The notes under the pieces were generated by a model. The model worked only from the letters and a program-made list of their open reading frames with translations, searched no databases and was not told the origin of the DNA. A DNA stretch of 64,000 nt from contig JAQUHB010000008.1 of the NCBI GenBank assembly GCA_028683835.1, positions 1 to 64,000 on the forward strand, read 5' to 3'. Made by a program: the position numbers and the translations under genes. Shown here piece after piece: positions 27,581 to 37,147 of this stretch. The stretch is from Sulfurimonadaceae bacterium. Its GTDB lineage: Bacteria; Campylobacterota; Campylobacteria; Campylobacterales; Sulfurimonadaceae. Position 1 is the first letter of the stretch, and each line of letters begins with the position of its first letter.

Positions 27581-29623
27581 ATGAAGAAAAAGAGTTTACG
27601 CATCAGTAGAACTGCAGCAACACTTTTAATACCTCTAAGTGTTTTTGCCGGCGGAGAACAAAAAGTAGATAGTGCATTACTTCCGCAAATCACAGTACAA
27701 GCCCCGCAAGATGCACTTGATACAACAGATGCCGCAACTGAGGGAACGATCAGCGCAAAACAGATACAAAATAGACCTATTCTTCGTCCCGCAGAGGTGC
27801 TTGAGACAGTCCCTGGCCTCATTGTCACTCAGCATAGCGGCGATGGAAAAGCAAACCAATATTTTCTTCGCGGGTTTAGTCTTGATCATGGAACCGACTT
27901 TTATACCACGCTCGATGGAATGCCTATTAATCTACCGACCCATGCGCACGGACAAGGGTATAGTGATCTCAACTTTCTTATTCCTGAACTTATTTCGAAT
28001 ATAGAATATAAAAAAGGGCCATACTACGCAGATGAAGGAGATTTTGCATCGACAGGAAGTGCACACATCAAATACGCAGACTCTATGCCTTACGGCTTGG
28101 CAAGTGCCACGGTGGGAAGTTTTGAAAATAGAAGAGTTATGAATGCAGACTCTTATGACTTAGATGGCGGAAAACTTCTCTATGCCTTAGAGTATTATCA
28201 TAATAACGGTCCTTGGAAAATACCTGAAGGGTATGAAAGATTCAACGGTGTCGTGAGTTATGCAAAAAAAGACTCAGACAACAGCTACAAAGTAACTGCA
28301 ATGGCTTATAAAGGTGACTGGGATGCCACAAATCAAGTCCCTCTGCGAGCTATCAACGACGGTACAATCGACAGATATGGTTCACTCGATTCAAGTGACG
28401 GTGGAGGAACACACCGCTACAGTCTCTCATGCCAGTATACCCATTACGGTAGTGACGCTACCACAAAAGCCAATGCTTACATCATCGATTACGGACTCGA
28501 TCTTTTTTCAGATTTTACCTATTATCTCGATCATCCCACACAAGGAGATCAGTTTGAGCAAAAAGATTCCCGTACAATTATGGGAGCTTCTATCGAGCGA
28601 ATAAGCAGCGGTTCCCTATTTGGTAAAGAGAGTATCAACACTTACGGTTTGCAAGTTCGTAACGATTTTATTGAAGTCGGTCTTTATAACACCCAAGATC
28701 GCCAACGCTTTAATACGGTAAGTCTTGACCATGTACAAGAAACAAGTGCGGGACTCTACTATCAAAATGAAATGACGCTTACAGATAAAATACGCGCAAT
28801 TGCCGGAATAAGAGGCGATCTATTTCGATTTGAGGATAAAAGTGACGTAGTTACATCAAACTCCAGAACAAAAAGCGCAGGAGTTTTAAGTCCCAAACTC
28901 AGTTTAATTTTTGGTCCGTGGGCAGATACAGAGATCTTTTTAAACGGCGGCTATGGATACCATAGCAACGACGCGCGCGGTGTGACTCAATCTAGTGATG
29001 CCGCGACTCCACTTGTTGTCACAAAAGGCGCAGAGATCGGCGTAAGAACACAGGCGATAGAACATTTGCAAAGTTCACTTGCATTTTGGATGATGGATAG
29101 CGATTCGGAACTTGTTTTTGCAGGTGATACTGGCGGTACAGAACCTACAGGTCCTGCTCGACGTATGGGAATAGAATGGGCTAACTACTGGACACCAAAA
29201 CCGTGGTTTATATTAGATGCCGATTTTGCACTCTCTCAAGCTCGCTACAAAAACCCCTCAGAGTCAGGTGGAGCATATGTACCAGAAGCGATGGAGAAAA
29301 CGGCATCGATCGGAGCGACAGTCACCGGATATAAAGAGTATTTCGGTGGTATGCGTCTGAGATACTTCGGAAGCCGCGCTTTAATCGAAGATAATTCTGT
29401 CCGCTCACAACCTTCTACTCTTGTTAATCTAAAAGCAGGACGCCATTTAACAAAACAGATCGATTTAAGCTTTGATGTTTTAAACCTCTTTAACACTCAA
29501 ACCTATGACATAGAATACTATTATGAATCTCAAATGAAAACAGAAAGCTCTTCTGTGAACGATTATATGGTGCATCCGGGAGAACCACGCTCTATACGAC
29601 TGACACTCAGTTATAAGTATTAA
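27581..29623 (+). CDS. TonB-dependent outer-membrane receptor, probably for nickel
   Basis: The 680-residue receptor has a signal peptide (residues 1-22, ending SVFAGG), a plug domain (residues ~35-160) with the TonB-box-like segment LPQITVQAPQ, and PGLIVTQHSGDGKANQYFLRG. A 22-strand barrel follows, ending LTLSYKY. A good Shine-Dalgarno (AGGGA) precedes ATG. It is divergent from nikR with a candidate NikR box, and followed by exbB-exbD-tonB, so it likely imports nickel or a nickel complex. Its last ~60 codons are repeated in diverged form at 31383-31577. The nickel assignment is inferred from context. Confidence 0.87.
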   Translation: MKKKSLRISRTAATLLIPLSVFAGGEQKVDSALLPQITVQAPQDALDTTDAATEGTISAKQIQNRPILRPAEVLETVPGLIVTQHSGDGKANQYFLRGFSLDHGTDFYTTLDGMPINLPTHAHGQGYSDLNFLIPELISNIEYKKGPYYADEGDFASTGSAHIKYADSMPYGLASATVGSFENRRVMNADSYDLDGGKLLYALEYYHNNGPWKIPEGYERFNGVVSYAKKDSDNSYKVTAMAYKGDWDATNQVPLRAINDGTIDRYGSLDSSDGGGTHRYSLSCQYTHYGSDATTKANAYIIDYGLDLFSDFTYYLDHPTQGDQFEQKDSRTIMGASIERISSGSLFGKESINTYGLQVRNDFIEVGLYNTQDRQRFNTVSLDHVQETSAGLYYQNEMTLTDKIRAIAGIRGDLFRFEDKSDVVTSNSRTKSAGVLSPKLSLIFGPWADTEIFLNGGYGYHSNDARGVTQSSDAATPLVVTKGAEIGVRTQAIEHLQSSLAFWMMDSDSELVFAGDTGGTEPTGPARRMGIEWANYWTPKPWFILDADFALSQARYKNPSESGGAYVPEAMEKTASIGATVTGYKEYFGGMRLRYFGSRALIEDNSVRSQPSTLVNLKAGRHLTKQIDLSFDVLNLFNTQTYDIEYYYESQMKTESSSVNDYMVHPGEPRSIRLTLSYKY

Positions 29624-29637
29624 TAACTACTTGCTAA

Positions 29638-29868
29638 ATTTTAAAAAATCAAACGGCTCCCTCATATGTAACGGTTGATTTAAAAGTAAGCAAACAGCTC
29701 GATAAAAACTTCAATATCTATGCAGGAGCTAAAAATCTGTTTGCTTATGTGCAAACAGATAAACAATTGCCTCTCTTTTATGATAGGGCAGGAAATATAG
29801 ATGTGGGTTACATCTGGTACCCACTTCGTAACAGAACACTCTACACAGGTATAAAAGCAACATTTTAA
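29638..29868 (+). pseudogene. 5'-truncated remnant of a second TonB-dependent receptor
   Basis: An open frame with no plausible start encodes about 76 residues that form the last barrel strands of a TonB-dependent receptor. Visible are TVDLKVSKQLDKNFNIYAGA, then KNLFAYV, and near the stop YIWYPLRNRTLYTGIKATF. It is not similar to the end of the intact receptor at 27581-29623, so it derives from a different receptor gene. Its stop falls directly at the exbB Shine-Dalgarno (TAAGGAG). The lost gene was therefore probably the native first gene of a receptor-exbB-exbD-tonB operon. The 5' part is missing; the break is between 29624 and about 29645. Confidence 0.75.
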
Positions 29869-29878
29869 GGAGTAAACA

Positions 29879-30307
29879 ATGCAACAACACTACAAAGATA
29901 TTTTAGACATCGTCATCTTCGCCCTTTTGGGACTTATGAGTATCATCTCATTTGGTGTGGGGTTTGAGAGAACCCTTTTTTACAAACGCTTACATGTAAG
30001 CGAGTATACAAATAAAAAAGAGCTTGAGATTGATCTTGGAAACAACCTCACCATCATCTCAACCATCGCATCCAATGCTCCCTATGTGGGGCTTTTGGGT
30101 ACGGTGTTTGGGATCATCCTCACTTTCTTTACCATTGGGGCAAACGGCATGACAGACAGCGGGGCTATTATGACGGGCCTTGCCCTTGCACTCAAAGCCA
30201 CTGCTTTTGGTCTGCTTGTGGCGATTCCCTCTATTGTCTTTCACAATTACCTTGTAAGAAAGATGGAGGTGCTTTTAATGAGATGGGATATTCACAATGG
30301 CGATTAA
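29879..30307 (+). CDS. exbB: ExbB/TolQ-type proton-channel protein
   Basis: ExbB uses the proton gradient to energise TonB at the inner membrane. At 142 residues it is the short form usual in Helicobacter and relatives. Three transmembrane helices are seen: residues ~10-27, ~62-84 (APYVGLLGTVFGIILTF, the conserved channel motif) and ~98-120 (ALALKATAFGLLVAIPSIV). AAGGAG lies seven bases before ATG. It overlaps exbD by 11 bases. A perfect CGCTTACATGTAAGCG 16-base palindrome (29987-30002) lies inside, read as Leu-His-Val-Ser. Confidence 0.92.
   Translation: MQQHYKDILDIVIFALLGLMSIISFGVGFERTLFYKRLHVSEYTNKKELEIDLGNNLTIISTIASNAPYVGLLGTVFGIILTFFTIGANGMTDSGAIMTGLALALKATAFGLLVAIPSIVFHNYLVRKMEVLLMRWDIHNGD
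29987..30002. repeat. CTTACATGTAAG palindrome, copy 4, extended to 16 bases
   Basis: Inside exbB. CGCTTACATGTAAGCG is palindromic over 16 bases and is read as Leu-His-Val-Ser. Confidence 0.8.
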
Positions 30308-30674
30308 AAAGATAGAATCGATAAACGTCATTCCCTTTATCGATATCATGCTCGTACTTCTTGCCATTGTCTTGACTACTGCTACTTTTATAGCAAAAGG
30401 GGCTATCAAAGTCGATCTTCCAAAAGCATCTGCTGCGAGTGCGAAGGTAGAAAAACCCCATGATATCACTCTGACTAAAGAGGGTAAACTCTATCTTGAC
30501 GGTGTTGCCACAACAAACGAAAAACTGCTTAGCTCTCTTGGCACTGTTTCAAAAGAGACGACTATTATCATTAACGGTGATGCGAAGATGAACTATGAGT
30601 ATTTCGTGAGTACGATCGATACTCTCACAAATGCGGGGTACACTCATCTCTCTATCAGTACAAAAAAAGAATGA
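30297..30674 (+). CDS. exbD: ExbD/TolR-type biopolymer transport protein
   Basis: The 125-residue protein has one N-terminal transmembrane helix with the essential membrane Asp in INVIPFIDIMLVLLAIVL (about residue 16) and a small periplasmic domain ending in the ISTKKE tail. It pairs with ExbB to drive TonB. It overlaps exbB by 11 bases and ends four bases before the tonB ATG. Confidence 0.93.
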   Translation: MAIKKIESINVIPFIDIMLVLLAIVLTTATFIAKGAIKVDLPKASAASAKVEKPHDITLTKEGKLYLDGVATTNEKLLSSLGTVSKETTIIINGDAKMNYEYFVSTIDTLTNAGYTHLSISTKKE

Positions 30675-30678
30675 TACT

Positions 30679-31368
30679 ATGCTAAAGAAAAGTATCGCAC
30701 TCTCTACGCTCTTACATGTAAGCGTGGGAGCCGCTCTTTTTTTTCTCTTCATATTGCAACATCCACCTATAAAGCCAAAGGTAGTTTCCATCACTTTTGT
30801 GGCACTCCCGACACACTTACATGTAGAGCAAAAAAAGATTGAATCCCAACTAAAACAAAGTGTGCAAAAACCCTTACTTGTAAAGCAGCAAGAGGTCAAA
30901 CAACCGCCTTTGCCTGTGCAAGAAAGTAAGCCTATAGTAAAACAAGAAGAGATCAAAAAAACTGTTGAGACAAAACCTATTGAAACCAAAACACTAGAGA
31001 AGCCAAAAGAGGTTATCAAAGAGACTCCGCCTCAGGTAAAAAAGGTCGAACCTACACTCGCTAGTGCTGAGAGTAAAAATATAAAAAACAGATATCTAGG
31101 GATTATTTATCAAAGTATCGATAAGCTCAAAGTGTATCCAAAGAATGCCAAAAGGCTTGGACAAAGCGGAACTGCCAAAGTAACCTTTACTGTTTTGGCG
31201 GATGGAACTATAACAAATATCTCACTCAAAGACTCATCGGGATTTGCCACCCTTGACGATGCGGCCAAAAAGATACTCATCACTCTGGCAAAAACTGCCC
31301 CCATACCAAAGGAACTCAATGAGCAAAACATGAGTATTACTGTGCCTATTGTTTATAAAGTGGAGTAA
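30679..31368 (+). CDS. tonB: TonB energy-transducing protein
   Basis: From ATG 30679 the protein has 229 residues: one N-terminal transmembrane helix (residues ~10-28), a long Lys/Pro/Glu/Gln-rich periplasmic linker (residues ~40-135), and a C-terminal TonB domain (residues ~140-229). That domain shows the YPKNAKRLGQSGTAKVTFTV signature and SITVPIVYKVE at the end. It spans the periplasm to energise the receptor upstream. A perfect CTTACATGTAAG (30711) and a 10-of-12 copy (30816) lie in its first 150 bases, unusually dense. Confidence 0.93.
   Translation: MLKKSIALSTLLHVSVGAALFFLFILQHPPIKPKVVSITFVALPTHLHVEQKKIESQLKQSVQKPLLVKQQEVKQPPLPVQESKPIVKQEEIKKTVETKPIETKTLEKPKEVIKETPPQVKKVEPTLASAESKNIKNRYLGIIYQSIDKLKVYPKNAKRLGQSGTAKVTFTVLADGTITNISLKDSSGFATLDDAAKKILITLAKTAPIPKELNEQNMSITVPIVYKVE
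30711..30722. repeat. Perfect CTTACATGTAAG palindrome, copy 5
   Basis: Inside tonB, read as Leu-His-Val-Ser. A 10-of-12 copy follows at 30816-30827. Confidence 0.8.
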
Positions 31369-31382
31369 CACATAAACCTTAA

Positions 31383-31577
31383 TGTCAATCTCTGTTAATA
31401 GCAGGACACCATTTAAATTTAAGCTTTGATGTTTTAAACCTCTTTAACACTCAAACCTATGACATAGAATACTATTATGAATCTCAAATGAAAACTGAAA
31501 GCTCTTCTGTGAACGGTTATATGGTGCATCCGGGAGAACCGCGTTCTATACGGCTGACACTCAGTTATAAATATTAG
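31383..31577 (+). pseudogene. Diverged duplicate of the TonB-dependent receptor 3' end
   Basis: Bases ~31401-31577 align with the last ~190 bases of the intact receptor (about 29435-29623). There are roughly nine substitutions, an in-frame loss of 12 bases (removing Thr-Lys-Gln-Ile and changing the next residue), and a 5-base deletion at the 5' edge. Most substitutions are silent (aca/act, cca/ccg, cgc/cgt, cga/cgg, aag/aaa); Asp to Gly and Arg to His are the clear replacements. The frame stays open for about 58 codons to its own TAG. There is no start, so it is a non-functional fragment derived from a once-functional homologue. Confidence 0.85.
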
Positions 31578-31661
31578 TTTCTTCCATGTAAAGGGATTGA
31601 GAATCTTTACATAGAAACCATTTTTCCTTTAAAAATCATCAAATTTTAAGTGCTTTTTTCG

Positions 31662-31667
31662 TATAAT
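31662..31667 (+). promoter_or_regulatory. -10 box of carB
   Basis: A perfect TATAAT lies 36 bases before the carB ATG, giving a leader of about 30 bases with an AAAGG Shine-Dalgarno. No clear -35 is seen. Confidence 0.5.
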
Positions 31668-31703
31668 AAAAAAATTTTGTACAAACTTTTCTAAAGGTTA
31701 AAA

Positions 31704-34700
31704 ATGCCAAAACGCACTGATATAAAAACCATACTTTTAATTGGATCAGGTCCGATCATCATCGGTCAAGCTTGTGAATTTGATTATTCCGGAACTCAAG
31801 CAGTAAAGACTCTTAAAGAGCTTGGATATAGAGTTGTCCTTATCAACTCAAATCCGGCAACAATTATGACTGACCCAGAATTTGCAGACCGCACATATAT
31901 CGAACCAATCAAAGAAGATATCATTGCCGAGATAATAAAAAAAGAAAAAGTTGATGCTATTCTTCCTACAATGGGTGGACAAACAGCACTTAACGTCGCA
32001 ATGAAAATGCATGAAAAAGGGATGTTGGAGGGAATTGAGTTCCTTGGAGCAAACCCTGAGGCTATTCATAAAGGTGAAGATAGACAAGCTTTTAAAGAAG
32101 CAATGCTAAAACTCGGTATGGACCTTCCGTTTTCCAGATATGCTTACAATCTTGATGAAGCGGTGAGCGCAGCTGAAGAGATAGGTTTTCCAACTATCAT
32201 CCGTGCTTCGTTTACTCTAGCAGGCGGAGGGAGCGGAGTCGCTTATAACATCGACGAATTCAAAAAGCTTGCAGCTCGCGGTCTTGCAGAATCTCCTGTG
32301 AATGAAATCTTGATCGAAGAATCTCTTCTTGGCTGGAAAGAGTATGAGATGGAAGTTATCCGTGATAAAGCAGATAACTGCATCATCGTATGTTCTATAG
32401 AAAACTTCGACCCGATGGGTGTTCATACGGGCGATAGTATTACGGTTGCACCTGCACTGACACTTACAGATAAAGAGTATCAGCGTATGCGTGATGCTTC
32501 ATTTGCTATTCTTCGTGAGATCGGTGTTGACACGGGCGGAAGTAATGTTCAATTCTCAGTTGATCCTAAAACCGGACGTATGATCGTTATCGAGATGAAT
32601 CCTCGTGTTTCTCGTTCATCTGCTCTTGCAAGTAAAGCAACAGGATATCCTATCGCAAAAGTTGCAACACTTTTAGCTGTGGGCTTTACTCTTGATGAGA
32701 TCGAAAACGACATCACCGGAACGCCTGCGGCATTTGAACCGGTTATCGATTATATCGTGACAAAGATCCCTCGCTTTACTTTTGAAAAATTCCCTGAAGC
32801 TGAAAATACACTAAGTACGAGTATGAAATCAGTCGGTGAAGTTATGGCGATCGGACGTACTTTTAAAGAGTCAGTACAAAAAGCACTTTGTTCTTTAGAA
32901 ACGGGACTTCGAGGCTTTGACGAACTTGACTGTGATGATGAGACAATGATTCATGAGATCCGTCGTCCAAATGCTGACCGTATCCTTTATGTTGCAGAAG
33001 GCTTTAGACGCGGTATGAGTGTTGAAGATATCTTCAATGCTTGTAAAATCGATCCATGGTTTTTATGCCAACTAGAAGAGATCATCAACGCAGAAAAAAC
33101 AATTACAACAGAAACTTTAAAAGATGAGAAAGTTTTGAGAAAACTCAAATCTGACGGCTTTTCAGATATGAAAATTGCTCAACTTATCGAGAAAAACTCT
33201 TCTCAAAAAGTTAGTGAAAACGATGTTTATACGGCGAGAAAAGCTCTTGATATCCATTTAGAATACAACGAAGTAGACACTTGTGCGGCTGAATTTTTAG
33301 CACTTACTCCATATTTGTATTCAACGACAAACATCACAAAACTTCCAGATGTCAAACCTCGTCAAAGCGATAGAAAAAAAGTAATGATCATTGGTGGCGG
33401 ACCAAACAGAATCGGTCAAGGGATTGAGTTTGACTACTGTTGTGTTCACGCGGCATTTGCTCTTAAAGAGATGGATATCGAGACTATCATGTACAACTGT
33501 AATCCTGAAACAGTTTCCACAGATTATGATACTTCAGATGTTCTTTACTTCGAACCTATCGATTTTGAACATGTCCGCGAAGTGATCGAGAATGAAAAAC
33601 CAGACGGAATCATCGTGCATTTTGGCGGTCAAACTCCGCTTAAACTTGCAAATGCTCTTACAAATATCGGAGCAAATATCTCAGGAACGACAGCGGCAGT
33701 TATCGACCTTGCTGAGGATAGAGAAAAGTTCTCAGAGTTTGTAATCAACAACAATCTCAAACAACCGGAAAATGGTCTTGCTCGTACAAAAGAGGAATCT
33801 TATGTTATAGCACAAAGACTTGGTTATCCAGTTTTAGTTCGCCCATCTTATGTTCTTGGCGGGCGTGGAATGCGCATTGTTTACAATGAGGATGAACTCA
33901 AAAAATATATGGATCTTGCAGTTTCTGTTAGCAATGATGCTCCAGTTTTAGTGGACAAATTTCTAGATCAGGCAATTGAACTTGATGTCGATGCTATTTG
34001 TGATGGCGTAGATGTCTATATCGGCTCAGTCATGCAACACATCGAAGAAGCGGGAATCCACTCAGGCGACAGCGCTTGTTCATTACCTCCTATGAATCTT
34101 ACCGATACGATGATCAGACAAGTGGAAGAGCAGACAAAAACTATCGCTCTTGGTCTTGGTGTTCGCGGTCTTATGAATGTTCAGTATGCTATTTATGAAG
34201 GTGAGATCTATCTTATCGAGGTCAATCCTCGTGCTTCTCGTACAGTTCCATTTGTTAGTAAAGCGACAGGGATTCCTTTAGCAAAAGTCGCTACTCGCGT
34301 TATGATGGGGGAAACACTGAGAAGCGCTTTAGAGTATTATGACAAATATGATGTTGTGATGGAAGAAGACACAATCTTAAAACCTCGCCTTAAAAACCAT
34401 GTCGCAGTAAAAGAAGCAGTTTTCCCTTTCAATAAACTCTATGGCGCAGACTTGGTGTTGAGTCCTGAGATGAAGTCTACGGGGGAAGTTATGGGTATAA
34501 GTAAAAACTTCGGTATCAGTTTTGCAAAAGCGCAACTCGCAGCCGGAAACAATATCCCGACATCTGGAACAGCGTTTTTATCTTTCATCGATATGGATAA
34601 AAAACACGCGCCGGAAATCGCAAAAGGTCTTATCGATCACGGCTTTAAAATTATCGCGACTGGTGGAACAGCGAAGATTATTAATGATGCTGGTCTTGCG

Positions 34701-34961
34701 TGTGAAACTGTTCTAAAGATTTCAGAAGGTCGTCCAAATATCGAAGACCGTATGAAAAATGGAGAGATTCAATTGGCTATAAACACTTCAGATAATAACA
34801 CATCAAAAAAAGATGCTGTTGTGATCCGTCAAGAAGTTTTACGCCGTAATATTCCATATTTTACAACTCTCAGTGCAACTCGTGCAACGATAGAGGCTTT
34901 GGGTGAGATGAAAGATCCTGCTTGGAATGAACCTCAAGCTTTACAGGATTTTTTAGCTTAA
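31704..34961 (+). CDS. carB: Carbamoyl-phosphate synthase large subunit
   Basis: CarB makes carbamoyl phosphate for arginine and pyrimidine synthesis with the CarA amidotransferase. The 1085 residues have the usual tandem ATP-grasp halves. Each opens with a paired [19 protein letters not shown] / [17 protein letters not shown] stretch and contains an EMNPR or EVNPR metal site. The C-terminal methylglyoxal-synthase-like regulatory domain (residues ~945-1085, [14 protein letters not shown]) is complete. In Campylobacter jejuni carB closely follows mreC; here the nikR-to-tonB segment lies between them. It probably leads the operon to the right. Confidence 0.98.
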   Translation: MPKRTDIKTILLIGSGPIIIGQACEFDYSGTQAVKTLKELGYRVVLINSNPATIMTDPEFADRTYIEPIKEDIIAEIIKKEKVDAILPTMGGQTALNVAMKMHEKGMLEGIEFLGANPEAIHKGEDRQAFKEAMLKLGMDLPFSRYAYNLDEAVSAAEEIGFPTIIRASFTLAGGGSGVAYNIDEFKKLAARGLAESPVNEILIEESLLGWKEYEMEVIRDKADNCIIVCSIENFDPMGVHTGDSITVAPALTLTDKEYQRMRDASFAILREIGVDTGGSNVQFSVDPKTGRMIVIEMNPRVSRSSALASKATGYPIAKVATLLAVGFTLDEIENDITGTPAAFEPVIDYIVTKIPRFTFEKFPEAENTLSTSMKSVGEVMAIGRTFKESVQKALCSLETGLRGFDELDCDDETMIHEIRRPNADRILYVAEGFRRGMSVEDIFNACKIDPWFLCQLEEIINAEKTITTETLKDEKVLRKLKSDGFSDMKIAQLIEKNSSQKVSENDVYTARKALDIHLEYNEVDTCAAEFLALTPYLYSTTNITKLPDVKPRQSDRKKVMIIGGGPNRIGQGIEFDYCCVHAAFALKEMDIETIMYNCNPETVSTDYDTSDVLYFEPIDFEHVREVIENEKPDGIIVHFGGQTPLKLANALTNIGANISGTTAAVIDLAEDREKFSEFVINNNLKQPENGLARTKEESYVIAQRLGYPVLVRPSYVLGGRGMRIVYNEDELKKYMDLAVSVSNDAPVLVDKFLDQAIELDVDAICDGVDVYIGSVMQHIEEAGIHSGDSACSLPPMNLTDTMIRQVEEQTKTIALGLGVRGLMNVQYAIYEGEIYLIEVNPRASRTVPFVSKATGIPLAKVATRVMMGETLRSALEYYDKYDVVMEEDTILKPRLKNHVAVKEAVFPFNKLYGADLVLSPEMKSTGEVMGISKNFGISFAKAQLAAGNNIPTSGTAFLSFIDMDKKHAPEIAKGLIDHGFKIIATGGTAKIINDAGLACETVLKISEGRPNIEDRMKNGEIQLAINTSDNNTSKKDAVVIRQEVLRRNIPYFTTLSATRATIEALGEMKDPAWNEPQALQDFLA

Positions 34962-34962
34962 A

Positions 34963-35394
34963 ATGTCAATTATTTTAGCACAGACAGATACAACTGTCGG
35001 TTTTTTATCTGCTGATGCTAAACTTCTCGAAGAGGTCAAATCACGCCCTCTTGGAAAAGAATTTTTAAAAGTTTATCCATCTTTTGAAGCCTTTAAGGCA
35101 GATGGAAACAGAGTTCCGAAAAAATATAAAAACTTTGTCAGAAGATCAGAAAAAACGACTTTTATTATCAAAAACAGAGCTTCAAGAATCGTCAAAAACA
35201 ATCCCCATCTTCAAGTGTTACAAAAATATCCTTGGCTGTATTCCACTTCTGCAAATAAAAGCGGTCACAAGTTTGATAAAGATTTCTGTATAAGTAAAAG
35301 CGATATAATCATAGAGGATAGCCGAGGTTTAAATGAATGTAGCCCATCAAAAATTTACAAACTCAACTTTAGCAAAATCAGGAAAGTAAGATGA
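34963..35394 (+). CDS. Short Sua5/YrdC-type threonylcarbamoyl-AMP synthase-like protein
   Basis: The 143-residue protein matches the Sua5/YciO/YrdC fold in shortened form: LAQTDTTVGFLS corresponds to the usual PTDTVYGL start, KSRPLGKEFLKVYP to the KxRP region and STSANKSG to the nucleotide-binding motif. The typical family member has about 190-200 residues, so several loops are missing. Short versions are normal in Campylobacterota and presumably make the tRNA t6A precursor. The ATG is one base after the carB stop, and it overlaps the next gene by four bases (ATGA). Confidence 0.8.
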   Translation: MSIILAQTDTTVGFLSADAKLLEEVKSRPLGKEFLKVYPSFEAFKADGNRVPKKYKNFVRRSEKTTFIIKNRASRIVKNNPHLQVLQKYPWLYSTSANKSGHKFDKDFCISKSDIIIEDSRGLNECSPSKIYKLNFSKIRKVR

Positions 35395-35966
35395 AGCATA
35401 TAAATAGTCTCGCAGGCAGTATTGCACTTGGAAGTGCAGGTATTGTCTTAATGAACGTGCTTGGAGGATGTAGCCAAGAAGAAAAAAAAGAGCAAAATAA
35501 ATTTTTAGTCATTGAGCAGCTTACAAATGGAAAATATGTCGTGGTTGAGGAGATGCCAACAGAGGGACCAAGCCGTGCGATCATCCGCTCAAAAGATGCC
35601 AATGGCACGGTAACTGAGCGTATTATGAGCCAAGATGAGATGAAAAATCTTGCTTCTCAAGAATACAATAAATACCAAAACGGCGGTTCAGAACTCAACC
35701 ACGAAGGTGGAAGTGAAGGAATGGGTCTTGGTGGAACTATCCTTGCAGTTGCGGCAGGAAGTTTGCTTGGACATATGGTAGGAAACGCACTTATGAACAA
35801 TTCAAATTTTGCCAACAAGGCAAACAGTGTAAACCGCTCAGCATATTCTCGCTCAGCTATGGGCGGTGCGGCAAACAGTTCTGGAAGTTCAGCAAAAAAA
35901 AGCTTTTTTGGCGGTAGCGGTAGTGGAAGCTCGAAGACATCTTCGGGCGGATTTTTCGGAGGCTGA
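35391..35966 (+). CDS. UPF0323 family lipoprotein
   Basis: The 191-residue lipoprotein has a signal peptide with lipobox VLGGC (Cys about residue 27). The mature part has a central charged domain and a Gly/Ser/Asn-rich C-terminal third with a short hydrophobic patch (GGTILAVAAGSLLGHMVG) and an FFGGSGSG / GGFFGG tail. This matches UPF0323, a Campylobacterota lipoprotein family usually found next to the glutathionylspermidine-synthase-like gene, as here. Its function is unknown; membrane anchoring at the periplasmic face or outer membrane is expected. Confidence 0.85.
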   Translation: MKHINSLAGSIALGSAGIVLMNVLGGCSQEEKKEQNKFLVIEQLTNGKYVVVEEMPTEGPSRAIIRSKDANGTVTERIMSQDEMKNLASQEYNKYQNGGSELNHEGGSEGMGLGGTILAVAAGSLLGHMVGNALMNNSNFANKANSVNRSAYSRSAMGGAANSSGSSAKKSFFGGSGSGSSKTSSGGFFGG

Positions 35967-35968
35967 AA

Positions 35969-37147
35969 ATGATAAATCTTAAATCAATTAAATCGATCGA
36001 TGATAAAGCTCTAGAAGAAATAGGCTTTACTTGGCATACAGATAGCGATGGAAGTAAATATGTTAGTGATAAACTTGTTCTAGTTACACATCAAGAAGCA
36101 GAGGATTACTATGAAGCCATCAATGAGCTTTATGAGATGTACACAAAAGCAGCTGAGTATGTGATAGAAAATAATCTTTTCTTTGAGATAGGTATCCCTT
36201 TTAATCTTGTAGAGATGATCAAAAAAAGCTGGGAAAATGATGTACATTGGCATGTGTACGGAAGATTTGATCTTGCCGGTGGGATCGATGGTAAACCCAT
36301 AAAACTCATAGAATTCAATGCCGACACACCCACATCACTTTTTGAAACAGCCCTGCTTCAATGGGCACTTTTAAAGTTTAACAATATGGACGAGGATGAA
36401 CAGTTTAACAACGTTTATGACGCACTTCGTGATAACTTTCGCCGTCTGATCACTCTCTTTGATGATCCGGAACTCTTTGATGAGCGTTATGATGGATGGA
36501 AAATACTTTTTTCTTGCGTCGAGGGAAATGCTGAAGAGGAAGTTACAACAAGACTTTTACAGCAAATTGCCACAGATGCAGGATTTAACACCTATTTTGA
36601 GTATATCCAAAATGTGCGTTTTAATGATGAAGAGATATGCGATGCAAATGACAATCCTTATGAATATTGGTTTAAACTCTATCCTTTTGAAGATATCGCC
36701 CATGATGAGCCAGAACTTGCAACGATGCTGACACATGTGATGGAAAATCAAAAAGCGATTTTGCTCAACCCTCCATACGCCCTACTCTTTCAGTCAAAAG
36801 GGATAATGAAGATACTCTGTGACCTTTTTCCAGACTCGCCATATCTACTTAAAACATCATTTGAACCCTTACCTGTAAAGTGTGTTGAGAAGCCTCTATT
36901 TGGACGCGAGGGTGCAAATACGAAAGTTCTCTCAAGTAGTGGCGATGTTTTAAAAGCAAATGACGGACCTTATGGAAACTATAAAAAAGTTTATCAGGAA
37001 TATGTCGAATTTCCACAAGACAACAATGGCAATAAATACCAAGCAGGCGTCTTTTTTGCTTATGAAGCGTGTGGTCTTGGATACCGTTGTGGCGGTGAAA
37101 TTTTAGATAATATGAGCAAATTCGTCGGTCATGTTTTGGTAAACTGA
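35969..37147 (+). CDS. Glutathionylspermidine synthase-like ATP-grasp protein
   Basis: The 392-residue protein belongs to the family of the C-terminal synthetase domain of glutathionylspermidine synthase. LIEFNADTPTSLFE near residues 112-125 gives a metal-binding ATP-grasp segment, and EPLPVKCVEKPLFGREGAN supplies the nucleotide-binding lysines. YQEYVEFPQ and VFFAYEACGLGYRCGG are conserved near the end. Stand-alone members (YgiC/YjfC type) have no proven substrate; peptide-amine ligation is the expected chemistry. It directly follows UPF0323, a pairing conserved in the phylum, and its stop overlaps the next ATG. Confidence 0.85.
   Translation: MINLKSIKSIDDKALEEIGFTWHTDSDGSKYVSDKLVLVTHQEAEDYYEAINELYEMYTKAAEYVIENNLFFEIGIPFNLVEMIKKSWENDVHWHVYGRFDLAGGIDGKPIKLIEFNADTPTSLFETALLQWALLKFNNMDEDEQFNNVYDALRDNFRRLITLFDDPELFDERYDGWKILFSCVEGNAEEEVTTRLLQQIATDAGFNTYFEYIQNVRFNDEEICDANDNPYEYWFKLYPFEDIAHDEPELATMLTHVMENQKAILLNPPYALLFQSKGIMKILCDLFPDSPYLLKTSFEPLPVKCVEKPLFGREGANTKVLSSSGDVLKANDGPYGNYKKVYQEYVEFPQDNNGNKYQAGVFFAYEACGLGYRCGGEILDNMSKFVGHVLVN

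Larger units (their letters stand above)
31369..31703. other. Gap holding a receptor remnant and the carB promoter
   Basis: No intact gene is seen between tonB and carB. The first part is the degraded receptor 3' end listed at 31383-31577. The remainder is AT-rich and carries the carB -10 box (31662-31667) and an AAAGG Shine-Dalgarno at about 31693. Confidence 0.6.
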
